Below are positions 44,277-54,360 of a DNA stretch of 60,000 nt, piece after piece; within the stretch, counting starts at the first letter, position 1, and each line of letters opens with the position of its first letter. This DNA is from Takakia lepidozioides (taxonomy: Eukaryota; Streptophyta; Takakiopsida; Takakiales; Takakiaceae): contig CM060731.1 in the NCBI GenBank assembly GCA_030704615.1, positions 94,222,756 through 94,282,755 of the forward strand, read 5' to 3'. Below the pieces are notes generated by a model. It saw only the letters and a list, made by a program, of their open reading frames with translations, did not search any database and was not told the DNA's origin. Position numbers and translations under genes: made by a program.

Positions 44277-44590
44277 ACCCCAATGTTCCCATGGAAGGCA
44301 AGGAGAGATCTTGTGGGTTCCATTTTCTGCAGAGCCTTTCGCAGTACACAACCAGGCTCGTGGCGCCAGATTTCAGAGAGGAGCATCGTTCCATGTGCCT
44401 TGCGTGGAAGTGCGCTCCCACTTTGGATGATGCAGAGACACAGTTTGCATGTATACGGGCTTGGTGGACATCGTCAGGTGCTGTAAGGAAATCAGACGAG
44501 GGAGCAATGGTCAGTTGGCTAGCATGGTGGCATTATCGTTTCCTCCAGTTTCGGCGACTATATGCGGGAGGTGAGTTGCACGAATTCGCG
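44277..44590 (+). pseudogene. MULE transposase middle segment
   Basis: Continues the frame of the 82-base segment: VYGQ, then DPNVPMEGKERSCGFHFLQS, CLAWKCAPTLDDAE, WLAWWHYRFLQFRRLYAGG. It ends at GG|GTGAGT, a plausible donor, just before the minus-strand retroelement. The rest of the protein resumes at 48114. Confidence 0.55.
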
Positions 44591-44644
44591 TCCCGTTGAA
44601 TATTATTCTTGGCCATATTTGTAACTTGTAACTGGGAATTCTAG

Positions 44645-45600
44645 TCATGGAATACCCCTGGCCTGTTTCAGCCACGGTCGTCCCAACAATAAGGAGTAAG
44701 CTTCCATGACTTCATCCATTTTCAACACAGTTATTGTGATCATAAAGATCATCTTTTGAATCTGTATCTTAACTCCTCTTATCAATCCCAATGGCTGTAC
44801 ACTTCTTTGATCTGCCATTGTTACTGTAAATGGGGCTGGTTTCATGTTACTTAGACCAAGCTTCTGCCTTAATTGGTCTGTCATGATATTCACTCCAGAG
44901 CCTCCATCTATCAGTACATCAGTTAGTTCTCTGCTTCCAATTCTCAATTGGAGTACTGACATAGAATCATCAAAGTCCACGACTGTTTCTTGCCCTTCCG
45001 GCTTCACATTATAACTGGTCACCTTGCTGTTCAGGTCTGTGTTCCCTGTCACATGGGCAATTCGATTGATTGCTTGATACAGCCTGTGTCTACAATAAGG
45101 TGCCACAGCCAATAGCTGTCCAATGGTAATCTTCGCTTTGGACTGGCATATTACTTCAGCCAAAGTCCCTTCATTACTCTGCATCTCTGTAGCTTCTTTC
45201 TTCCCTTCATCCTCACTCACTTCCTCTTCTCTTTCAGAATCAGAGGAATCTGCCATAGGAATATCAGTACTCTTCTGCATTTCCCTTATGGTATCTGCCA
45301 CTTCCTTCTCATCTCTCCAAGCCTCATCATCTTCAGGCACATCACTGCCATCTTCATTATCATCGCCTTCCTCATCTACTGGAGGTATTAGTTTGGCTTT
45401 GCTTCTCGTTACTATCATTGTACTTACTTCTGGTACAACACATGGCCTAACCATGTGAGCTGCCACCACTGGCCCCTCATTCACAGGAGCTCTCATCTCA
45501 TTCTGGTGTCTGATCCAGAATGGACAGGCTGCCTTGCAATGGCCTGCCTGATTACAATAGTAACACAGTTCTTCCCCATTAGGTCCTTGCCCTTGGTCTG
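44645..45600 (-). pseudogene. Gag zinc knuckle and aspartic protease of a Ty3-type element
   Basis: Upstream of the main frame the minus strand encodes CYYCNQAGHCKAAC, a perfect CCHC knuckle. The frame from 45496 has an acidic linker, then protease sequence: LRIGSRELTDVLIDGGSGVN (DGGS in place of DSGA/S) and AYSLLLGRPWL. Pol should follow but the sequence ends near 44640 in foreign DNA, so RT, RNase H and integrase are missing. Confidence 0.8.
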
Positions 45601-45653
45601 TTCTGGGATTGTTTCTGTAATCCTGATTCCCTGGCTGGTAATTCCCCCTTGGA

Positions 45654-46802
45654 TTACCCTGATAGTTGCTCAGTAGAATGGTTATCCATTTTACAGATAG
45701 TACAGTGTTTCTCCTTCATGTGGCATTCAGTGGTGGTATGGCCTTCATTCTGGCACTTTGCACACCAAACACCCTTCCTCCAATGTGTTGCAGCCTCTGT
45801 GGCATACTTCTTCAAGATTTCTTCTAATCTTTTCTCATAGTTTTTCGTATTCAACTTTTCCTTCCTCTTACTCTTCATTTTCAGCTTTTGCTCTTCTGCC
45901 TCATCTGACTCATCCTCAGAGTCCTCATCATCCCTTTTCTCTCTCCTGAGCTTTCCCAATTGCTCAATTTTGTTCGTTGTTTCAAATGCCTCCTCCACTA
46001 TATTATGGGGTAACATATCCACTTTCTTTTGCAACTCTGGTCTTAGTCCACTCACAAACCAAGTCTTCTGTAAACCTGGTGCTAGTACATCAGCCAGCTT
46101 TTTCATCATCAATTCCATCTTTTCCATATACTCCTCAACAGTTTCATGCTTCTTTTGCTTTAACTGTTGTAAACTTCCATACACTTCATCCTCAGTTTTA
46201 CTTGTCCTGAACCTATTTCGGAATGTTGTATTCAAGCCATTCCAGGTTAGGAAATGATTATCAGGGAATCTTGCATACCATTCACTTGCTTTCTTTATAA
46301 GTGAACAAGGATACAGTCTCATCTTGGCATCATCGCCATTCTCATTGTTCACAATACACATGTGCTCAAATTGGCTAATGTGTACATCAGGATCCCCTTT
46401 TCCTGAATATATTGGAAAAGGTGGTTTTGCCCGTGTTGGTTGTAACGCCATTTGTGGCCCTACCTCCTGCCCACTGAGAGGTGCTGGCCCTCTTGCTGGT
46501 GCTGGTCCTTGAGGACCTGTTGTAGTTGTGGTGGAACTTCCACCAAGTGCTAGCCCCTGAGCACTCCCTGCTATTAGCACCACTATATTCACAGTATTCC
46601 CAGCTCCAGTTGCACTACTTCCCACACTCCCTGTCCCCCCAGAGCCAGATCCAGGCTGCCCGCCTGATCCCCCTGAGCCGACACCTTCGTTGGCCTGTGA
46701 TCCAAGTGCTCCACTTGATCCAGGTCCAACGGGTTGGGATGTCCTGGTTGTAGTCTCAACCTCAGCTGTTGGGTCTACTTCTTCATACTCTTCCTCTTCC
46801 AA
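45654..46802 (-). CDS. Retrotransposon Gag (capsid plus zinc knuckles)
   Basis: A 382-codon frame. An acidic/Gly-Ser-rich lead precedes a Retrotrans_gag capsid domain: FPIYSGKGDPDVHISQFEHM, LIKKASEWYARFPD, FRNRFRTSKTEDEVYGSLQQ, ETVEEYMEKME and FVSGLRPELQKKVDM. A long Lys/Glu coiled coil follows, then CAKCQNEGHTTTEC, a canonical knuckle, and CTICKMDNHSTEQL, a second whose last Cys is lost. Gag would package the element RNA. Confidence 0.85.
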   Translation of the reverse strand: MEEEEYEEVDPTAEVETTTRTSQPVGPGSSGALGSQANEGVGSGGSGGQPGSGSGGTGSVGSSATGAGNTVNIVVLIAGSAQGLALGGSSTTTTTGPQGPAPARGPAPLSGQEVGPQMALQPTRAKPPFPIYSGKGDPDVHISQFEHMCIVNNENGDDAKMRLYPCSLIKKASEWYARFPDNHFLTWNGLNTTFRNRFRTSKTEDEVYGSLQQLKQKKHETVEEYMEKMELMMKKLADVLAPGLQKTWFVSGLRPELQKKVDMLPHNIVEEAFETTNKIEQLGKLRREKRDDEDSEDESDEAEEQKLKMKSKRKEKLNTKNYEKRLEEILKKYATEAATHWRKGVWCAKCQNEGHTTTECHMKEKHCTICKMDNHSTEQLSG

Positions 46803-47867
46803 TTTCTTCTCTCTGTTTCTTCCAAGTTCTTCCCTTGGGTTTCTTCTTCTTCACTCATGTAACTCAATTGCAATGGTGTTGGAGAGTTTGAACTCTCCGT
46901 TGGTTCTGCCACATCCTCTCCTCCTTCTTCGTCTTCCGTCTCAAAAACTGGAGTTCCTGCTTTTGGTGTTCCATGCCAACTCTTATCAAAGATTTCTGTC
47001 AAATCTTTTATCCAGGGATGTACCTCAGATCTTTCACCTCGTGGTTGATCTTCTTCCAGTACCAATTCCCTTAATCTTTCTTGCAAAGAAAAAGAAGGAG
47101 TGGCATCCAACTCTAGTTCTTCCGGTATGGGTGATGTACTCTCTGATCTTAATGGTGTGAGAGGTCCAGATGATTCCCCTATGTCTATTCCTCTCTCCCA
47201 AAGATATGGATAATTAGCTTTCAAATAACTTTCTCTTTTTGCTCAATATCTCTGGAGTCTAGCTTCTCTTTCATCACTCATGTCCCATGTCTTTCATTTC
47301 TTTAATGTGGCAATAACCAAAACTCTCTTCTGTAGTATCTCTCGTATATGCCTGGGTTTCTTTCAAGCTTCAATGCACCCTTGGCTATACTAGAAGTCTC
47401 CGTTACCATATAACCATATGGCAAACAAGTCTGGAAAGCTGTTCTTGGTGTGAGTTTGATCCACATAATATCCTTTGGAATCCAATTCTTTACCAGTACA
47501 AGCTCCTCATGCATATGAGTATAAACATTCACCTTCCTTTCCTCCCAGCCTTCAAACTCTACTCGCTTAATGGATAGCAATGCTATCACATAAACCAGTG
47601 TTGGTAACCAACGTGCTCTTCCTCTACAGGCCACCTGATAAATCTTTATCACTCCTTTCTCCAGACCCCACTAAGGGTCAGCATCATGCACTCTCTTAAG
47701 AATGTTTTCCTTACAACCGTCTGGCAATTCGAATAACCTCTGAAAGAATTGTTTGGACAATCTTTCCTTCTCAGTTTCACAGGGAATTTGATTCACATCA
47801 AATTCTTTAATTCTCCAACCACCATGATCCCACCAGATGTCTGTCACATCTGGTTGTTCATGACCCA
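46775..47867 (-). pseudogene. N-terminal extension of the gag reading frame
   Basis: Between the primer site and the capsid domain about 360 codons are largely open, with stops near 47671 and 47302-47224. They include TDIWWDHGGWRIKEFDVNQI, WLPTLVYVIALLSIKRVEFE, VKNWIPKDIMWIKLTPRTAF and a Pro/Ser-acidic segment. The size and the Trp-rich folded look are unusual for gag. Function unknown. A possible relative lies at 3682-4435. Confidence 0.5.
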
Positions 47868-47887
47868 GTTCCCCAGTATGGTCGCCA
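47868..47887 (-). promoter_or_regulatory. Primer binding site, non-Met type
   Basis: On the minus strand TGGCGACCATACTGGGGAAC follows the LTR end CTCGACA after two bases, as a primer site would. The tRNA is not identified; it differs from the initiator tRNA-Met sites elsewhere in the window. Confidence 0.55.
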
Positions 47888-47889
47888 AA

Positions 47890-48112
47890 TGTCGAGCGGC
47901 TTTTACTCACCCATCCCTTCGCTATCCGAGGTGGAAACTCCAAGATAGAAGAGTTGGATATCTCTAAGCACTCAGCCCGCTTAGAACAATCAGTCATGAC
48001 CTGCAGCTAGTGAATCATGGTTGTGCTTCCTATTTGTATTCCTTCCTGCCTTCATGTTATCAATTTACCTTACCGTGTATACTGAAGCATAAGATTGCTT
48101 CAGCCCTCAACA
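47890..48112 (-). repeat. Short 5' LTR of the gag-protease element
   Basis: On the minus strand it starts TGTTGAGGGCTGAAGC and ends AAAGCCGCTCGACA. Its last 190 bases match the end of the 980-base LTRs at 41-44 kb (GTCATGACTGATTGTTCT through GGATGGGTGAGTAAAAGCC). It may therefore be an internally deleted LTR of the same family. Confidence 0.6.
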
Positions 48113-48113
48113 T

Positions 48114-49544
48114 GTGCTTGTGCAAGAAATGTGTCTCGACTCCGACACCGACATGCCCACAACAAACATGGCCGAATCAGTGCACTCTTCCTGGCGTGCC
48201 TCCTCTGCGGCGCATCTGGTGGACATCCTCACTGCCACAACGGAGGACATTGTGAGGTCAATTATGCAGCAATGCAGGTACAACGAGTTCTTGAAAGGGA
48301 AACAGTGGGGCTTGGGGCCGGACAGGCAGGAAATGCTGATGCGGACTGCCTCTAGATCGAAGAATCCTCGGAAGTGGGCGGCGGCCTTGCGAGAGGGCCT
48401 TCGGGACACACCATTGCTGCGAAGAGGCCAACATTTGGAAGGAGATGTTCATACTCGTCCAGTGAGACGAAGACTTGACGAGGCACCTGGCGGAGAAGAG
48501 GATTCATGGCGAGCTGACAAGAATATTCGCACGCTCCCTCGTGGTCCGGTGATGTTGCCCGAGGAGGTCTCGTCGAGCACCGCAAATCCTGCACGTTCAA
48601 GATCGCCATCTCCTTTGAGCACAGGGCGTGTGCCCCGGCAACATAACGAGCCATCTGTAGTAAAGCAGTACAACATTCCCATTGTGGAGACAAGAGTGTC
48701 GGAGTCACAGTGGAGAATCGCGAGGACATTGCCGGCATTTCGAGGGAAGTGCTGCGCCATCCGGGTGGATACGAGAGCACGCTTTGGTGAGATGATTCGG
48801 AGGAACCCACACGGTGCTGTACCTGCACCTTGTTTCAGCGGCAGATTTTTGACTCCCACATTTGCTCACGCCACAACGCAGACATTTTGGTTCTGTAGGC
48901 ACGACATAATGACCTGTGTATTTGGCAAGCCCAAGTACGGGATTCAGGGAATGCCGGAGCCTCCGGGCGTCTGGCCTATTGCACCGGGTTGCAGCCTCTC
49001 TCAGAATGAGGCGGATGCTCTATCTGCAGCAGGATTTCGAATGGTGCAACGCACAGACATCCCGGCCCACGCATTTCCGGTTCCTGAGACCCAGCCATTG
49101 CAGACTGCTCGGTCCAGTAGAGACGGATTGGACAATTCTGCACATCCCACAATGCGATTCGGAAGAGTGAAGAGACGACACCCTCCCAACAAGTTGAATG
49201 AGACTCGGATTGCCAATGCTCTTGGGATGGCTTGCACTATTCAGAGCTCCGTGGACGTACCCCCACCCGGCCTTGGGCGTGTGTATCGGATGGCAACGGC
49301 CGGCTCGGCTGTACGCGACGATGTATACACAATTACGATTGGAGTGGAGCCGACTTGCAATTGTACGGACTTCTTGTTGATGGAAGCAAATAAGGGTTCG
49401 AAGTATTATCCGTGCAAGCATCTGTATTACATTTACCTGAAGAGGTTGAGGATGAACGTGACTATTGATGACTTTATTCATGCACCGGCGTTGAGCGTGA
49501 ACGAGCTGCACAAACTCCTCCTTAGGGATTCCAGAAATCATTGA
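48114..49544 (+). CDS. MULE-like transposase C-terminal part with SWIM zinc finger
   Basis: 476 open codons. It starts with TTNMAESVHSSWR, the helix that follows the catalytic domain in Mutator-like transposases. A long Arg-rich low-complexity region follows, then a folded C-terminal part with a SWIM finger, CNC...CKH (EPTCNCTDFLLME, YYPCKHLYYIYLKRL). SWIM fingers are common in MULE transposases and bind DNA or protein. The catalytic DDE part is not in this frame. Earlier pieces lie at 42154-42235 and 44277-44590, separated by retroelement sequence. The listed start is set by the LTR junction, not a native start. Confidence 0.72.
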   Translation: MLVQEMCLDSDTDMPTTNMAESVHSSWRASSAAHLVDILTATTEDIVRSIMQQCRYNEFLKGKQWGLGPDRQEMLMRTASRSKNPRKWAAALREGLRDTPLLRRGQHLEGDVHTRPVRRRLDEAPGGEEDSWRADKNIRTLPRGPVMLPEEVSSSTANPARSRSPSPLSTGRVPRQHNEPSVVKQYNIPIVETRVSESQWRIARTLPAFRGKCCAIRVDTRARFGEMIRRNPHGAVPAPCFSGRFLTPTFAHATTQTFWFCRHDIMTCVFGKPKYGIQGMPEPPGVWPIAPGCSLSQNEADALSAAGFRMVQRTDIPAHAFPVPETQPLQTARSSRDGLDNSAHPTMRFGRVKRRHPPNKLNETRIANALGMACTIQSSVDVPPPGLGRVYRMATAGSAVRDDVYTITIGVEPTCNCTDFLLMEANKGSKYYPCKHLYYIYLKRLRMNVTIDDFIHAPALSVNELHKLLLRDSRNH

Positions 49545-49704
49545 TGGGGCAAAGGGAATCCTCCATATGGATATTTTCAATTGCATTTTGCTATATTAGA
49601 CTTTTTTTTGCAGTGTAATGAAATGCACCCCAAAACTCCTGGAATGAGGCAATATTCCATTCAAACTGAGATCCAACAGAAGCAGTTGTGGGGCCATTTC
49701 TGGA

Positions 49705-50010
49705 AAAATGGCGTCGAATTTCTCTTTTTGGGGCTGAAAACTGGCTAAGTCCCAACATGCACTGGTACCTGTGTCTGGGAAAATGGCGCCGAATTTCTTT
49801 TTTTTGGGCCGAAAACTGGCTAAGTCCCAACATGCACTGGTACCGTGTCTGGAAAAATGGCGCCGAATTTCTCTTTTTTGGGCCGAAAACTGGCTAAGTC
49901 CCAACATGCACTGGTACAGTGTCTGGAAAAATGGCACTGAATTTCCCTATTTTGCGCCGAAAACTGGCTAAGTCCGAACATGCACTGGAAAAATGGCGCC
50001 GAATTACCTG
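49705..50010 (+). repeat. 73-base tandem repeat, about four and a half copies
   Basis: The unit AAAATGGCGCCGAATTTCTC..., through CGAAAACTGGCTAAGTCCCA and ATGCACTGGTAC.GTGTCTGG, recurs from 49705. Smaller relatives (ACC.ATTACCGCGAAATTCGG) continue to 50133. Both strands are open through it only because the unit lacks stops; it is not taken as coding. Confidence 0.8.
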
Positions 50011-50133
50011 TCATGAGGGGACCTATAGCCGCGGAATTCGGCACCATTTTTCGCCAGAGAGACCTATTACCGCGAAATACGTCGCCGTTTTTTGAGGTTA
50101 CGGACCCTATTACCGCGAAATTCGGCGCCATAT

Positions 50134-50369
50134 TTGCACATGTCGCTGGGAATTGGCATGAGCGGAAGACGAAATATCATGAGCACAACTGTCAAAACTA
50201 CAATTTTCCCTTCAAGGGGCCGAATAATATATTTGTTTTTCCTGACACATTGCATTAAATTAATGTTTTTTATTGTTTTTTATTTTTGAAATTTGTACTT
50301 CTGCTCATGAAAACTGATTGTCTCACTACTCCGCTCATGCCGCTCATGCCGCTCATGCTCATGAAATAG
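50134..50369. other. Non-coding stretch
   Basis: AT-rich, ending with repeated GCTCATGCC units (50330-50362). No gene. Confidence 0.45.
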
Positions 50370-52406
50370 CTAACCTCTCTGCAATGGTCCTAGCCTCTGA
50401 CACTCATCACAACTCTGACAATACTTGTGTACATCCTTGAACAAAGTAGGCCACCAGTAACCTGCAAGTAGTATCTTTCTACTGGTAGTCTCTTCTCCAA
50501 AATGACCTCCAGCCACTCCTTTATGAACTTCCTCCAAAACTTTATTTAATTCATGGTGGTACAAGCATCGTTTAAATACTCCATCAGGTCCTAGCTTATA
50601 CATTCTGCCCCCTACCATAGTATAAGGTAAAGCCTTGATAGCGATTCTCTTCCTCTGCTCCTTACCATAACTAGGTTGGCACTGACCATGAGTAAGGTAG
50701 TATCTGATTGGCCACTGCCAATCTAACCAGTCATCTGCACTTCCCTGCACCTCCACTGCAAATAAACTCGCATCAGGTAATTGGTCGTCTACTCCTGTGG
50801 CGGGCTCTCATGTTGATAGGCGTGACAAGTGATCTGCCACAAGATGCAAACGGCCAGGCTTGTAAACAACTTTGAACTCAAACTCGTGCAAGATTATTAA
50901 CCACCTTGCTATCCTTCCACTTATCAAAGGTTTGTTCACCAGATATATCAGAGCCTGGTGATCCACATAAAATATAAACTTCCTTCCCAATAGTTTCTTG
51001 ACTGCATAAATCATTGCCAGTGCTTCTCTTTCAGTTGTGCTATAGTTCATTTCAGCACTGTTCAACAACCTGCTAACATAGTACACAGATGAATCTATAT
51101 TTCCTGTAACATTTTGGGCTAACACCGCTCCCAACGCTTCTCCTGACGCATCACAGTGAACATGAAATACTACATGCCAGTGAGGATTAATTAGCACAGG
51201 TGTAGTTGTTACTGACAATGTAAGTTCCTCAAAATCCTGTTGACATTCAGCTGTCCATGCAAACACTACATCTTTCTTCAGAAGCTTGCTCAATGGTGCT
51301 GCTATCTGTGCATACCGTCTGACAAATCTTCTGTAATAACTGGTTTGTCCAAGGAATCTTCTTAGACTCTTAACATTTACTGGTGGTGGAGAGGCTTTAA
51401 TGGCCTCTGTCTTTCTGGGATCCACAAGAAGTTCCCTCTTACACACAATGTGTCCCAAAAGCACCCCTGAGTTCACACAGAAAGTACACTTCTCTGGATT
51501 CAGGCCCAGACCTCTCATCCTGCATCTGGCCAAACATAACTCCAATTTATGCAAGTGCTCATTCTTAGAGCTGTACACACTGAAATCATCCAAGAACACC
51601 TGCATGAAATCATCCAGATACTCATGAAAATATTCACTTATCACTCTCTGAAAGGTTGCTAGTGCATTACAAAGTCCAAAAGACATGACTTTGTATGCAT
51701 AAGCACCCCAGTCTGTGATGAAAGCTATCTTTCCCTGGTCTTCTTCTACCACTTGCACTTGATTATAACCACTGAAGCCATCCATGAATGAGTACATCTC
51801 ATGGCCTGCCACAGTGTCCAATACCGATTCTGTGAATGACAAAGGGAAAGGATCTTTCTTCGTACAAGCATTCAACTTCTTGTAGTTCACACAAACTCTC
51901 AGTTTACCATTCTTCTTGGGAACTATTACAATGGGTGACAACCAAGTTGTATACTCTATTGGGTATATAAACTTAGCCTCAGCCAACTTCTTGATCTCTT
52001 CTCCAACCTTCTGTGCATAGTTGGGATTCATTCTGTACCTTGCCTATTTGATTGGTACTGACCCTGGTTCCAGTTCAATCTTATGCTGACAGATCTCAGG
52101 TGGTATCCCTTTCAGATCCTCGTAGCTCCAAGCAAATACATCTCTGTATTTGATGAACAGACTTTTAGCTTCCTCAAAGAATTTTGGCTCCAAATAAGCC
52201 CCTACCTTCACCATCCTCGGTTCCCCTTCAGTTCCCACATTCACTTCTCTCACCTGCTCATCAGCTGTGATTGTCCATCCAGTCACCACTTCATCCTGTA
52301 AACTCACAGTGGCTGGTTCCTCTAGGATTTCCATTTCTCCCTCTCTTTCTTCATAGAAATGTGGTGGGTAACTGCTTGTTTCACCTTCAATTGGTGTTGC
52401 TGTCAC
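50370..52406 (-). pseudogene. Ty3/gypsy pol: RT, RNase H and integrase finger
   Basis: The lead segment (52406-52044) ends FAWSYEDLKGIPPEICQHKI, followed by a stop (VPIK-stop-ARYRM). The main frame (52031-50808) has full RT: LSPIVIVPKKNGKLRVCVNY, FMDGFSGYNQVQV, SFGLCNALATFQR, the FLDDFSVYS active site, and LRRFLGQTSYYRRF. RNase H follows with CDASGEALGAVL, STTEREALAMI and FYVDHQALIYLV. A frame from 50756 adds the integrase HHCC finger (HKGVAGGHFG, CQSCDECQ). The integrase core is missing. The RT type is not the chromovirus type and is likely the family of the gag at 44.6-47.9 kb. Confidence 0.87.
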
Positions 52407-52454
52407 TACACCACATCAGATATCTTTTAAACAACTTAGGCCTTCCAGTTGCAT

Positions 52455-52633
52455 CTCTGCAACCTACTCCCACTCTGGGTGTGCAGCGAACAGGTTAGCT
52501 TCTTGCTCCTCATCAAGTCCTCCCCTCCAGTCATACTCCCTGACCCCTCGAGGTCTTCTCGTAGCAGGTAGTCTACTAGATTTCTTAGTGGTGATTTGGA
52601 TCTTGTGCATCCCATCATGCACAGTCCATGCCA
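52455..52633 (-). pseudogene. Short coding remnant, unknown
   Basis: The minus strand reads MAWTVHDGMHKIQITTKK and continues basic, then acidic (YDWRGGLDEEQEANLFAAHP). It lies between pol and an LTR fragment. It may be part of a retroelement polyprotein; not recognised. Confidence 0.3.
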
Positions 52634-53010
52634 TTTTATGGCGAACCACCACGAACACCCTCGACTCCCGGTGATGAGTCGCGGTGAGTCTTGGCCCACC
52701 CACCACGGCCCCTATGGACCGTGATGAGTCCCAAGACTCCCCACGACTCCCACCACGAGGTCTCCGCCCCAGGGTGAGTCCTATGCCACCCCCACTAAGT
52801 CCTGCTAAGCTACCACCACCCCTTGTGGAGCCACCCCCACCGCAACCCGGTGTGCGGGGCTCCACCTAGTGAGCGCCTCCGCCTCTTTGAGTGCCTTGGG
52901 CACTCAAGGGTGCTTCAGCCCCTCATACCTATCACTGCCACTGCCCCCACCACAGGGGCAGCCCCTCTTGTGTCCCGACCCTCCTGCCCTCAAGGCAAAG
53001 GGCCGCGACA
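52634..53010 (-). repeat. LTR fragment of the 21.8-24.4 kb gag family
   Basis: Matches 23130-23516 (GAGTCTTGGCCCACCCACCA, GCAACCCGGTGTGCGGGGCT). Its outer end, TGTCGCGGCCC on the minus strand, is preserved at 53010. The inner half of the LTR is missing. Confidence 0.75.
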
Positions 53011-53475
53011 CAATGTGTTGGAGCTCGAAGCCGTAGCGTTCTTCTGTGATGAAGGGTAGCGCAGAGTCAATAGCATGCTGCTCCAGAGTGGAGTAGCCCA
53101 TCCCGAGTCGCCGCATGGTGACCAAACTTGGGGACTCGTTGTGAGGGGGAGAACTTGGAGATGCGAGGCCCTTTGATTTTTTGGAGTCTGAGTGACTGCT
53201 GCTTGCTTCACTGTTGGATTCACTTGCGGTGCGTTTGGTCCAGGTGTTGATGGCGAGTAGCTTTGCTGGCATAGTGGGTACGGGTGGAGGTGGCGCCTAA
53301 ATCTGTATGAGTGTCGTGGGGGCCAACGGGGGCGCAATAGCGAGGTCTCCCGGGGCCTGCCCATTGCTAGGCTTTGCGTGGAGCGGGCTTGATATGCATT
53401 CTCTGCGGCGAAGAATAATTTGTCTGAGGGGTGCATGTTGCTTACGTCCATTCCATCTTCTTGGCGGGTGTCCAT
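53011..53475 (-). pseudogene. N-terminal coding fragment interrupted by an LTR
   Basis: On the minus strand it starts MDTRQEDGMDVSNMHPSDKL, shifts frame near 53310, continues with Pro-rich sequence to LLAINTWTKRT, a Ser-rich segment (SEASSSHSDSKKSKG) and LVTMRRLGMGYSTLEQHAID. It ends at HIV exactly where the LTR begins at 53010. Family unknown; it may be a host gene or another element. Confidence 0.4.
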
Positions 53476-53482
53476 GTCATAG

Positions 53483-53810
53483 CACTAGAAGAAAAACGCG
53501 GAATAACCACTCTGTTAACCACTCATTTTGAGTGGTAAAAGACACTAAACCACTCTGGCCCCAGAGTGATGAAGAACCAGTGCATTAGGACAAGTGAGTG
53601 GTAAAAGACATTACGTGGCACCGGTGGTTAAGGACAGTGGTTCGAACCACTCACGTCCGGGTCCACCTGTTAGCTGACGCGTCACAGTGGTAAATTAACC
53701 ACTGTGATGTGTCAATGACGTGTCACTAAGGTAAACCAACCACGTATGACGTGTCACAGTGGTAAACTGACGTGTCATAGTGGTAAAGTAACCACTTCCG
53801 TTTTGTAGTG
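53483..53810. mobile_element. CACTA-like non-autonomous element
   Basis: Begins CACTAGAAGAAAAACGCGG; the end, read on the other strand, is CACTACAAAACGGAAGTGG. Inside, the motif ACCACT / AGTGGT recurs more than ten times in both orientations, the pattern of CACTA subterminal transposase sites. The 3-base flanks TAG and GAG agree at two positions. No coding capacity. Confidence 0.55.
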
Positions 53811-54360
53811 GAGACGTGTAAGCCGGTGGTCCGTGGATTATGTCGACACGTGGCGACACTCTCAGCATGGACACGTGTCGTGTGTCAGTGCTACGAAATG
53901 GATGGAGTGAAATTCAATGACTTCCGAAACCACTTGTTGAGTGATCACAACATGACTCATAAAGTCATTCTATGAAAACGGAGAATATACAATATCACTC
54001 ACAGAGTGGTTATGTGAGTGGATGACGTCTCTCAGTAGGTCATTGGAATGATTACCCACAGAGTGGTGTGTAAGCTATTTGAGTCATTCATGGTGTCTCT
54101 CTGAGTGGGAACTATGGATTGGAGTGATTACTAACAGAGTGGTGTGTAAGTGATTAGGAATACCACTGGAGGAATTCAATCCACTAGTACAGTAATATAT
54201 ATGTGACTACTTATACCACTATACGAGTGGTAATGTAGGCAATTGTGTGCATTTGGCTACTCCCACAGTTTTAAATTATACCACTATTACAGTGATGTGC
54301 AAGTGATTATGAACATGACTAGAGGAACACATACCACTAGTGTAGTGAAAGAAGTACCAT
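53811..54360. repeat. Further AGTGGT/ACCACT-rich sequence
   Basis: GAGTGGT, ACAGAGTGGTGTGTAAG.GATT (twice, near 54060 and 54135) and ATACCACTA recur to about 54350. The true element may therefore extend beyond 53810, or a second related element lies here. Confidence 0.45.

Noticed and set aside
49591-49971. Repetitive proteins read from either strand of the 73-base tandem array
   Set aside because: Open only because the repeat unit lacks stops; both strands are equally open.
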